A stretch of 21,320 nucleotides of DNA from Chromatiales bacterium. GTDB taxonomy: Bacteria > Pseudomonadota > Gammaproteobacteria > SZUA-152. A program made the position numbers and the translations under genes. This document shows positions 1 to 6,460 of the stretch, piece by piece. The stretch's first letter is position 1, and each line of letters begins with the position of its first letter. The notes beneath the pieces are model-generated. The model was given only the letters and a program-made list of their open reading frames with translations. It searched no databases and was not told the DNA's origin. The DNA is taken from positions 1 through 21,320 of the forward strand of contig JALTPW010000707.1 of assembly GCA_026999335.1 (NCBI GenBank), written 5' to 3'.

Positions 1-732
1 TCGGCCAATTCTGTACCATTGATGCGTAAGAACTGGATGCAGGCACCAGGCAGAAAGTCTTGGGGGCTTTTACCGATGGCCAGCAAACCTAATAACGTAG
101 GTGTTGTGTCATCAGGTGAGACAATCATTTTACAGGACGCTAAACGCTCCTCATAGACTCTTCCGTTGGACTCCAAAACATCGGCAGCAAACGCGGCTGG
201 CAGGTATTCATTTTCAAAAATGGTTTTTGAAAGATCTGTTACTTTGGCGCTAGGGATAGGATAAATGTCGAAAGGAAGATTTTTGTATCTTCGTTTTTCA
301 TTAAGAATACGTTCTTCCTGCTCATTGGCAGTGGAACGACGCGGACCCGTGCGAATCCATATGCGGCCATCATATTTAACCGGTGGCATATCTGACGGCA
401 TGACGGTGATTATGACCATATCTGCACCCTTAAGTGCTCGCTTTTCAACGGAGAGCACCGGTAATGGAAGAATATTGCCGTCTGTTTTCATATCTGCCAG
501 TGATAACAATAGTTGATCAGTAACTTCCAGCTCAGAGGGTTCGCCATTATCTTTTGCCCCGATAAACAACACACCAGGCTCATTGTGGCTGGGTAGATCA
601 TTCGCAAATGCACAAACAGCTTGGCGCGCTTTTTTTGGGTGCGCCGCTTTTAAATGTTTCCTTGCGCTCTGCACGATCCGATTCTGTATCATCCAGTAAG
701 GCCAGTAGCTCTTGGTCAGAAAGTCTTTTCAT
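1..732 (-). pseudogene. AlbA_2 (Schlafen-type) ATP-binding-like protein, frameshifted and cut by the window edge
   Basis: Reading leftward from ATG at 732, the first frame encodes MKRLSDQELLALLDDTESDR and on to residue 34, then stops at 598-600 after entering a run of seven A (630-636). If one A is skipped, the frame stays open from 629 to position 1 with no further stop. It contains CAFANDLP, GVLFIGAKDNGEP, WIRTGPRR and RILNEKRRY, which match the AlbA_2 / divergent AAA-4 putative DNA-binding family as I know it; the E-RKE motif near residues 22-25 lies before the shift and the rest after it. The two halves together look like one ordinary protein, so the shift is a recent mutation, a sequencing error or a slippage site. 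The C-terminus is outside the window. It lies 20 bp downstream of the small winged-helix gene and is probably co-transcribed with it. The family is known from mobile and defence-related loci; the function here is unknown. Confidence 0.8.
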
Positions 733-752
733 TATTTATTCCTGCACTTTAA

Positions 753-1034
753 CTACTGATATTCTAGCACGTCTTTAATGTGCTGCAAATTATTTTTAAT
801 CCAGTCTTTTCTTATTGCTGACCAGTTTGTGATCTTGTACATACCGGCTTTTGTTGCCCCAACAAATTTACATTCAATGCCAATCTCACTAAGAGCCAAT
901 ATAGTGTCTTGAGCAGTTCGCCTCGGCATTCCCGTTGCTTCCCTAATTGCAGGGACTGTATTGGTTCCTGAATCAATTAGATAGGCAATATATAAACGTC
1001 TGTAGTAACTCGTTTTTGTCTTACTGTGCTTCAT
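753..1034 (-). CDS. small winged helix-turn-helix protein, partner of the AlbA_2 gene
   Basis: This is a 93-residue soluble protein. Residues about 26-55 (TVPAIREATGMPRRTAQDTI) look like a helix-turn-helix recognition unit, followed by a short wing-like strand segment ending near TKAGMYKITNW. I recognise it as the type of small HTH protein often found directly before AlbA_2 ATP-binding genes; that link is from family knowledge, not from a search. It is probably a DNA-binding regulator of the pair. It starts at ATG 1034 without a clear Shine-Dalgarno sequence. The AlbA_2 gene follows after 20 bp, which suggests one transcript. Upstream it faces the divergent Xre/RES operon. Confidence 0.8.
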   Translation of the reverse strand: MKHSKTKTSYYRRLYIAYLIDSGTNTVPAIREATGMPRRTAQDTILALSEIGIECKFVGATKAGMYKITNWSAIRKDWIKNNLQHIKDVLEYQ

Positions 1035-1093
1035 GCCGTTATCTTGTCATCAAAATTTTCCTATTGGTTTGGATATTCATATACTACGCGGCC

Positions 1094-1123
1094 TCTATAT
1101 GCAATCAATGCTGCCTGTTACAA
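1094..1123 (-). promoter_or_regulatory. possible promoter of the winged-helix/AlbA_2 pair
   Basis: On the minus strand TTGTAA (1118-1123) and TATAGA (1094-1099) are separated by 18 nt and lie about 60 bp before the winged-helix start. Each hexamer matches the sigma70 consensus in 4 of 6 positions. The assignment is weak and rests only on position and partial match. Confidence 0.3.
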
Positions 1124-1162
1124 AACCTGGCTGTGGCGTATCCGGCATGACGAGTAAGGAGT

Positions 1163-1179
1163 TCACGGAACAGCCGTGA
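1163..1179. repeat. short inverted repeat in the divergent intergenic region
   Basis: TCACGG (1163-1168) and CCGTGA (1174-1179) form a perfect 6-bp inverted repeat around a 5-nt centre. It lies between the two divergent accessory operons and could be an operator for the winged-helix regulator or a small hairpin. Nothing further supports either role. Confidence 0.35.
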
Positions 1180-1250
1180 TATGCGATAGGCCTCTCATAT
1201 GACTTAGTGGCACTTTGCCTTCTTGTGTAGAGTATCATCTGGTGCTATTG

Positions 1251-1280
1251 TTGAGATCAAATGATCTGGAGCGGTATAAA
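1251..1280 (+). promoter_or_regulatory. sigma70-like promoter of the Xre/RES operon with internal palindrome
   Basis: TTGAGA (1251-1256) and TATAAA (1275-1280) are separated by 18 nt, and each matches consensus in 5 of 6 positions. Transcription would begin near 1287, before the GTG start at 1321. A palindrome, GATCA-AA-TGATC (1255-1266), overlaps the end of the -35 box and the spacer. That is a good place for a repressor site, and autoregulation by the antitoxin is usual in this family, so this is a candidate operator. The site itself is an inference. Confidence 0.6.
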
Positions 1281-1320
1281 AGCCCCACCGTTTTTTGTAT
1301 CGACGAAGGAGAGAAAACCG

Positions 1321-1743
1321 GTGATACAGGCCGAAAAAATAGCTGCCGTCATGGGTATGCCCTGCAAACTGCATTCGCTTGGCGAGCTATCCGACGCCGT
1401 GGCCCGGGGTTTACCCAAAAAGGTGTTACAGACCACCCTCAAACACATCACCACTGACCGTGAAGTGGCCAAGCGAATCAGTGGCCAACTTATCTCCCCG
1501 GCGACCTTTAAACGAAGACGTACTGTGCTCACCCCACAGGAAAGTGAACGCGTGGAGCGCCTTGCGCGTGTCTTTGCCACTGCCTATGAGGTCTGGGACG
1601 ATGAGGAGGATACCCGTCAATTCCTCTTCACGCCCCACCCCATGCTTAATCATCACCGGCCGATCGACGCCGCCATGTCTGAACTCGGTGCCCGCCAAGT
1701 AGAAGAGATCCTGTGGAACCTCCAGTATGGTCTCCCGGCGTAA
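1321..1743 (+). CDS. Xre/MbcA/ParS-type antitoxin (DUF2384) of a RES toxin pair
   Basis: This is the antitoxin of a RES-Xre type II module: it should bind and neutralise the downstream RES toxin and repress its own operon. The N-terminal half is Xre-like helical DNA-binding sequence. The C-terminal part (LARVFATAYEVWDD, then LFTPHPMLNHHRPIDAAMSE and VEEILWNLQYGLPA) matches the DUF2384 toxin-binding domain. I place the start at GTG 1321, giving 140 residues. AAGGAG (1306-1311) lies 9 nt upstream, while the longer in-frame ATG at 1261 sits inside the promoter and before the predicted transcription start. The stop overlaps the toxin start by 17 bp in another frame, so translation is probably coupled. 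Confidence 0.82.
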   Translation: MIQAEKIAAVMGMPCKLHSLGELSDAVARGLPKKVLQTTLKHITTDREVAKRISGQLISPATFKRRRTVLTPQESERVERLARVFATAYEVWDDEEDTRQFLFTPHPMLNHHRPIDAAMSELGARQVEEILWNLQYGLPA

Positions 1744-2245
1744 AACTAAAAAGGCGTTACACTCGCAGGCAGCCTCTCGAAAGACCACGTCAGGCATCAC
1801 AGCATATCGCATTGGCGACAGTCGTTTACCGCTATTCGATGGACGTGGTGCCATGCTGGAAGGCGCCCGATGGCATTCACCGGGTCGCCCGGCTATCTGT
1901 GCTGCCTTAACCCAGGCCTGCGCCATGCTGGAAATTCTGGCCTGCGCCAATACGGGTAAAGTACCAAAGCATCACAAACTGATTATCATCGATATCCCCA
2001 GCACCGTTGCCGTTGAACAGATCGATCTTTCGCAGGTGCCCGGATGGGGTGATCGCAATTACCTGAAGAGCCGCCTCTACGGCGATCAATGGCTCGCTGA
2101 ACAACGCTCCGTCGCACTTATTGTGCCATCGGTTATTGCGAGCTATGACTACAACATTGTCATTAACCCGCTGCATCGGGACATCTCAAAACTCACCATC
2201 AGTCGCCCAGAGGATATTCATTGGGATGAACGATTATTCAGGTAA
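1727..2245 (+). CDS. RES-domain toxin (NAD+-degrading type II toxin), variant active site
   Basis: This 172-residue protein has the RES fold signatures: TAYRIGD (25-31), the Arg-containing motif EGARWHSPGRP (45-55), a conserved Glu at 69 (AMLEIL) and the C-terminal VPSVIASYDYNIVINPLH, which carries the usual Ser. RES toxins degrade NAD+, commonly by phosphorolysis, and arrest growth; that is family knowledge. Arg48 and Glu69 are present. Position 58, ten residues after the Arg, is Cys (codon TGT), where related RES proteins usually carry a Tyr important for activity, so this copy may be weakened or altered. It starts at ATG 1727 inside the antitoxin gene and lacks a strong ribosome site of its own, which fits translational coupling. 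Confidence 0.85.
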   Translation: MVSRRKTKKALHSQAASRKTTSGITAYRIGDSRLPLFDGRGAMLEGARWHSPGRPAICAALTQACAMLEILACANTGKVPKHHKLIIIDIPSTVAVEQIDLSQVPGWGDRNYLKSRLYGDQWLAEQRSVALIVPSVIASYDYNIVINPLHRDISKLTISRPEDIHWDERLFR

Positions 2246-2324
2246 CCGTATGCTCAAAGGAACGGCTGGGTAAACAAAGGATGAGGGGCAGCTTGGTATC
2301 CACGAGCGCGATAAACAAGCAGAT

Positions 2325-2342
2325 GAGCCATACAGGCTTTTT
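2325..2342 (+). terminator. weak candidate terminator after the toxin gene
   Basis: GAGCC (2325-2329), a 5-nt loop and GGCTT (2335-2339) can pair with one G-T wobble, and the right arm runs into five T residues (2338-2342). The stem is short, so this is only a possible stop for the Xre/RES transcript, 80 bp past the toxin stop codon and ahead of mobA. Confidence 0.35.
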
Positions 2343-2413
2343 GTTCCCTCTCCCCTTCGTTTATCTGTACAGTTAGCGCTTCAGAATTAACAGACGCGGC
2401 AGTGATCAGCAAT

Positions 2414-3022
2414 ATGACAACAAACACCGAGGTTGGCGGGGTGATTCTCGCCGGTGGTCAGGCCCGGCGCCTGGGGGGTGTGGACAAGGGTTTGATCGAG
2501 CTGTGCGGCAGCACCATGATCGAGCACAGCATTCAAACCTTTGCCCCGCAAGTACAGCCGCTGATGATCAGTGCCAATCGTAATCTGGCGCACTACCGCG
2601 CCTTCGGCTTTGAGGTCATCGAAGACCGCTTCGGCACCTTTGAGGGGCCGCTGGCCGGTCTGTGGCGTGCCCTGGAGGCCGCCCGCACTCCCTTGCTAGC
2701 CACCCTGCCCTGCGATGCGCCCCTGGCGCCGGATGACTTCGTTGCCCGCCTGCACCAGCATTTCATTCCTGGCCAAACGCTGGCCGCCATCGCCCACGAC
2801 GGTGAACGCCTGCAACCGCTGTTTGGCCTGTTCAGCCGTGAGGTGTTTTTGGGGCTGGCGGATTTTCTCGAACAGGGCGGCAGAAAAGTTCATGATTGGG
2901 TAAAATCACTCGACCCACTACAGGTGGATTTTTCCAACTGTGCTGAGGCCTTTCGCAATATCAATACGCCCGAAGATCTGGCGGCCATACGGGACAAAAT
3001 CCAATGTCAGACACGACCATGA
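2414..3022 (+). CDS. mobA: molybdenum cofactor guanylyltransferase MobA
   Basis: MobA transfers GMP from GTP to molybdopterin, giving the (bis-)MGD form of the cofactor used by DMSO-reductase-family enzymes such as nitrate reductases and formate dehydrogenases. It acts in the cytoplasm. The N-terminal nucleotide signature GGVILAGGQARRLGGVDKGL (residues 8-27) is complete. The central LPCDAPLAPDDF is the expected metal/nucleotide loop, and the C-terminal NINTPEDLA motif is typical. I chose ATG 2414 (202 residues, close to the E. coli length of 194). An in-frame GTG at 2402 would add four residues, and neither start has a clear ribosome site. It is the first gene of mobA-mobB-moeA. Confidence 0.93.
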   Translation: MTTNTEVGGVILAGGQARRLGGVDKGLIELCGSTMIEHSIQTFAPQVQPLMISANRNLAHYRAFGFEVIEDRFGTFEGPLAGLWRALEAARTPLLATLPCDAPLAPDDFVARLHQHFIPGQTLAAIAHDGERLQPLFGLFSREVFLGLADFLEQGGRKVHDWVKSLDPLQVDFSNCAEAFRNINTPEDLAAIRDKIQCQTRP

Positions 3023-3564
3023 GCCGAACCCTCTCCAATGCCCGCGTGCCCGTGATCGGCTTCGTGGCCGGCAGCGGCACCGGCAAGACGACCCTGCTCA
3101 CCTACTTGATCCCACGCTTGCGCGAACAGGGGGTGCGATTGGCCGCAGTCAAACACTCTCACCACAAGTTCGATATCGATACCCCCGGCAAGGACAGTTA
3201 TGAGCTACGCAAGGCCGGCGCCGAACAGATGCTGGTGGCCTCGCAACGACGCTGGGCGCTGATGGTGGAAAATACCGACACGAGCGAAGAGCCCTGTCTG
3301 AATGAATTGATCGGCCACTTCGATCAGTCTTGCATCGATCTGATTCTGGTGGAGGGTTTCAAGCACGAGGCCTTCCCCAAAATCGAGCTGCATCGGCCGG
3401 CACTCGGCCACGGCCTGCTGTATCCCGATGATGCCAATATCATTGCCTTCGCCTGTAGCGAGGCCGGGGCCATGGATGCATCGGCACGCCCTGTTCCCTT
3501 TCTGGATCTGAACCAACCGCAAGCAATTGCCGATTTTCTTATTACCCGTTTTGCGCTGACATAA
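3004..3564 (+). CDS. mobB: molybdopterin-guanine dinucleotide biosynthesis adaptor MobB
   Basis: MobB is a GTP-binding protein that assists MobA in MGD formation. The P-loop GSGTGKTT is at residues 23-30, followed by the family motif VKHSHHKFDIDTPGKDSYEL and the later LILVEGFKHEAFPKIELHR, both diagnostic of MobB. The longest reading starts at ATG 3004 and overlaps mobA by 19 bp. A second ATG at 3019 forms an ATGA overlap with the mobA stop, would give 181 residues, and is equally plausible. It ends 12 bp before moeA. Confidence 0.92.
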   Translation: MSDTTMSRTLSNARVPVIGFVAGSGTGKTTLLTYLIPRLREQGVRLAAVKHSHHKFDIDTPGKDSYELRKAGAEQMLVASQRRWALMVENTDTSEEPCLNELIGHFDQSCIDLILVEGFKHEAFPKIELHRPALGHGLLYPDDANIIAFACSEAGAMDASARPVPFLDLNQPQAIADFLITRFALT

Positions 3565-3576
3565 AAGGTTGACCCC

Positions 3577-4839
3577 ATGACAAATAAAACACCGCCGCTG
3601 CACACTGGTCACGATTTCGATCCCAATTCACTGCATGTTGACGAGGCCCGCAAACGCATCCTCGATACACTGAATACCGTCGCTGGTATCGAACAACTCG
3701 CGGTGCGGCAGTGCCTCGGCCGGATTCTCGCTGCGGATATCCATTCCACCATTAACGTGCCTTCACACGTCAACTCGGCCATGGATGGCTATGCCCTGCA
3801 AGGCGGCGATATCCCTGCCGATGGCACGGCCAGTCTCGACGTCATTGGCCGCGCCATGGCCGGTGCCCCGTTCTCGGGCAGTGTGACCGCGGGACAATGC
3901 GTGCGCATCATGACCGGGGCCAAGATGCCGCCGGGCGCCGACACGGTCATCATGCAGGAAAATGTCAGTGTCGAGGGTGAGCGCATCGCTATCGGCAGCG
4001 GCCATAAAGCAGGTCAGAATGTGCGTCAGGCCGGCGAGGATCTGGCCACCGGCGAGTGTGTGTTCAGTGCCGGCAAGCTCATCACCCCGGCCGATCTCGG
4101 CATGCTGGCCTCCATGGGTATTGCCGAGGTGCGGGTACAGCGGCGGGTGCGTGTGGCCTTTTTCTCCACCGGCGATGAGCTGCGCAGTGTCGGTCAACCA
4201 CTGGGCGACGGCCAGATCTACGACAGCAACCGCTATACCCTGCATGGCATGCTGACTCGTCTGGGCGTCGAGCTGCTGGATATGGGCGTGATTGCGGATC
4301 GCCGCGATGACATCGAAAATGCCTTTCAGAGTGCCTCACAGGTTGCAGACGTGCTGATCACCTCCGGCGGTGTGTCCGTGGGTGAGGCGGATTTTGTCAA
4401 AGAAACGCTGGAAAAAATCGGCAAGGTCAATTTCTGGAAGATCGCCATGAAGCCGGGTCGTCCACTGGCCGTCGGACGTATCGATCAATGCCATTTCTTT
4501 GGTCTGCCCGGCAACCCAGTATCCGCCATGGTGACCTTTTATCAGTTCGTCCAACCAGCGCTGCAATGCCTGTCCGGGCAGGCCATGTCCCCTCCCCTGC
4601 TGCTGAAGGCAAAAACGGCCTCAGGCCTAAAAAAGGCCCCGGGCCGCATCGACTATCAACGTGGCTGGCTGGCGACCGACGACCAGGGTGAGTTGGTAGT
4701 GCAGAGTACCGGCCGGCAGGGCTCCGGTATGCTGAGTTCCATGGGCAAGGCGAACTGTTTTATCGTGCTGCCGCTGGACAGCAAGGGTGTTGAGGCCGGT
4801 AGTTTGGTAACCGTTCAGCCTTTTGCGGGATTAATCTGA
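3577..4839 (+). CDS. moeA: molybdopterin molybdotransferase MoeA
   Basis: MoeA inserts molybdate into adenylylated molybdopterin in the cytoplasm. At 420 residues it has the usual length (E. coli about 411). Visible motifs are HVNSAMDGYALQ with the conserved Asp at residue 70, MTGAKMPPGADTVIMQE, FFSTGDEL near residue 196, GQIYDSNRYTL, the MPT-binding ITSGGVSVGEADF near 260-271 and GLPGNPVSAM near 308-317. It begins 12 bp after mobB, with AAGG before the ATG, and is the last gene of the operon. Downstream it faces the convergent nuoN across a repeat region. Confidence 0.95.
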   Translation: MTNKTPPLHTGHDFDPNSLHVDEARKRILDTLNTVAGIEQLAVRQCLGRILAADIHSTINVPSHVNSAMDGYALQGGDIPADGTASLDVIGRAMAGAPFSGSVTAGQCVRIMTGAKMPPGADTVIMQENVSVEGERIAIGSGHKAGQNVRQAGEDLATGECVFSAGKLITPADLGMLASMGIAEVRVQRRVRVAFFSTGDELRSVGQPLGDGQIYDSNRYTLHGMLTRLGVELLDMGVIADRRDDIENAFQSASQVADVLITSGGVSVGEADFVKETLEKIGKVNFWKIAMKPGRPLAVGRIDQCHFFGLPGNPVSAMVTFYQFVQPALQCLSGQAMSPPLLLKAKTASGLKKAPGRIDYQRGWLATDDQGELVVQSTGRQGSGMLSSMGKANCFIVLPLDSKGVEAGSLVTVQPFAGLI

Positions 4840-4852
4840 GCACATAGTCGAC

Positions 4853-4891
4853 GTAGGATGCTGGTGAACGGTAGCGAACCGCATCGTTCGC
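4853..4891. repeat. REP-like element with short hairpin
   Basis: GTAGGATG (4853-4860) is followed by an inverted repeat, GCGAAC (4874-4879) and GTTCGC (4886-4891). A GTAGGATG head with a following stem is typical of intergenic REP-type repeats in proteobacteria. It sits just past the moeA stop. Confidence 0.4.
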
Positions 4892-4910
4892 GTTATCAAA
4901 CGCCAGGAAC

Positions 4911-4995
4911 GTAGGGTGGGCACGTCTTTTTTGTGCCCACGAGAAATTGCAGAGGACGGAATGATGCGTGGGCACACAAAACGTGCCCACCCTAC
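4911..4995. repeat. large palindromic REP-like repeat between convergent moeA and nuoN
   Basis: The left arm begins GTAGGGTGGGCACGT (4911) and the right arm ends with its complement, ACGTGCCCACCCTAC (4981-4995), so the outer 15 bp pair perfectly. Each arm is itself a hairpin: GTGGGCAC pairs with GTGCCCAC within 4917-4940, and the same pair recurs within 4968-4990. The element can fold as one long cruciform or two small hairpins. Its position between converging genes makes it a likely bidirectional transcription barrier for both moeA and the nuo operon. No transposase is present. Confidence 0.75.
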
Positions 4996-5008
4996 ACTGA
5001 ACCAGCTG

Positions 5009-6460
5009 TCAGCCGATGGCCGCCACACACAGCGCCAGCAGACTGCCCGGCATCAAACCCAGATAGAGAATACCCAGCGCATTGGCGGACAGGATGATGC
5101 GCATGTCGGTCGTGGTCTCCAGCGGTGACGTATCGACCGGCTTGTCGAAATACATCAGCTTGATGACACGCAGATAATAGAACACACCGATGATGGAAAA
5201 AATCACGCCGAGTACGGCCAACCAGGTCAGCCCAACGCCAACCACGGATTGCAGCACCGCCAGCTTGGCATAGAAACCGACGGTCGGCGGCACGCCGGCC
5301 ATGGAGAGCAGCAGGATCAACATCATCAAGGCGAACCAGGGGCTGCGCTCACTCAGGCCCTTGAAATCTTCCAGACGATCCGCCTCAAAACCGGAACGGC
5401 TCAACAGCAGGATCATGCCGAAACCACCGGCGGCCATCAGCGTGTAGGTGATGGCATAAAACATGGCGGAAGAATAACCTTCCGCAGTGCCGGCCAGGAT
5501 ACCCAGCAGCAGGAAGCCGACGTGGGCAATGGTCGAATAGGCCAGCATGCGTTTGATGTTGGTCTGCGCAATGGCAATGATGTTGCCCACCGCCATGGAC
5601 AATACCGCCATGATGATGAGGATCTCCTGCCACTGCACATGCATGTCGCCCAGCCCTTCCACCAGCAGACGCATGACCATGGCGAAGGCGGCGATCTTGG
5701 GCGCCGTGCCGATATACAGGGTGACGGCCGTCGGTGCGCCGTGGTAGACATCCGGCAGCCACATGTGGAATGGCACCGCCCCCAACTTGAACGCCATGCC
5801 GACGATCACCAACACCATGCCGAGTCCGGCGACCATCATCTGCGAGTCGTCCAGGGACTTGATGGCGGCATTGATCTCCACCAGATCCAGACTGCCGGTG
5901 ATGCCATAAATGAGCGACATACCGTACAACAGCATGCCCGAGGCCAGCGCCCCGAGAATGAAATATTTCATCGCCGCCTCGGTGGCATTGATGGAATCAC
6001 GGTGCAAGGCGACCATGGCATACATGGACAGGGAGAGCAGCTCCAGACCCAGATAGAGGGTGAGCATATTGTGCGCGGAAATCAGCACCATCATGCCCAG
6101 CACGCCAAACAGGCCGAGGATAAAGAATTCGCCCTTGAACAGGTTTCTGGCGATCAGATAACTGCGGGAATAGACAAATACGGCGGCGGTCACGAGGTAG
6201 ACGAAGACCTTCAGCACGTCCCCCATGGGGTCACTGACGAAGCTACCGCTGAATGTCCGTACCGTTTCACCCGTGTGCAGGGTAATGGTCAGAATGGCGG
6301 CGCCGACCAGGGTGGCGAGGGACAGCAGGTAGGTAATCACCTTTTTGTCATCACGCACGAACAGGTCGGCAAGCAGGATCACGCAGGTCGCGGCGAGAAC
6401 GAACATCTCCGGAACCGCAGGCAAAAGGTTCGGCGTTTGAAAACTGCTAGTGCTCATCAT
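5009..6460 (-). CDS. nuoN: NADH-quinone oxidoreductase subunit N
   Basis: NuoN is one of three antiporter-like, proton-translocating subunits of the complex I membrane arm. This 483-residue, strongly hydrophobic protein (E. coli 485) carries the expected charged residues: Glu140 in LYLGLELLSLSMY, Lys225 in AFKLGAVPFHMWLPD, Lys255 in GTAPKIAAF and the late Lys in PTVGFYAKLAVLQ. It is the last gene of the operon. Its ATG overlaps the nuoM stop by four bases (ATGA), so translation is coupled. The palindromic repeat about 15 bp past its stop may end the transcript. Confidence 0.97.
   Translation of the reverse strand: MMSTSSFQTPNLLPAVPEMFVLAATCVILLADLFVRDDKKVITYLLSLATLVGAAILTITLHTGETVRTFSGSFVSDPMGDVLKVFVYLVTAAVFVYSRSYLIARNLFKGEFFILGLFGVLGMMVLISAHNMLTLYLGLELLSLSMYAMVALHRDSINATEAAMKYFILGALASGMLLYGMSLIYGITGSLDLVEINAAIKSLDDSQMMVAGLGMVLVIVGMAFKLGAVPFHMWLPDVYHGAPTAVTLYIGTAPKIAAFAMVMRLLVEGLGDMHVQWQEILIIMAVLSMAVGNIIAIAQTNIKRMLAYSTIAHVGFLLLGILAGTAEGYSSAMFYAITYTLMAAGGFGMILLLSRSGFEADRLEDFKGLSERSPWFALMMLILLLSMAGVPPTVGFYAKLAVLQSVVGVGLTWLAVLGVIFSIIGVFYYLRVIKLMYFDKPVDTSPLETTTDMRIILSANALGILYLGLMPGSLLALCVAAIG

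Noticed and set aside
265..516. 83-codon plus-strand open frame at the left edge
   Set aside because: It is antisense to the AlbA_2 coding region, whose family motifs are clear on the minus strand.
1261..1320. 20-residue N-terminal extension of the Xre antitoxin
   Set aside because: The ATG at 1261 lies between the -35 and -10 boxes of the operon promoter, whereas GTG 1321 has a well-placed AAGGAG.
1426..1950. 174-codon minus-strand open frame opposite the Xre/RES genes
   Set aside because: The plus strand has a promoter, a ribosome site and recognisable DUF2384 and RES domains; this frame has nothing comparable.
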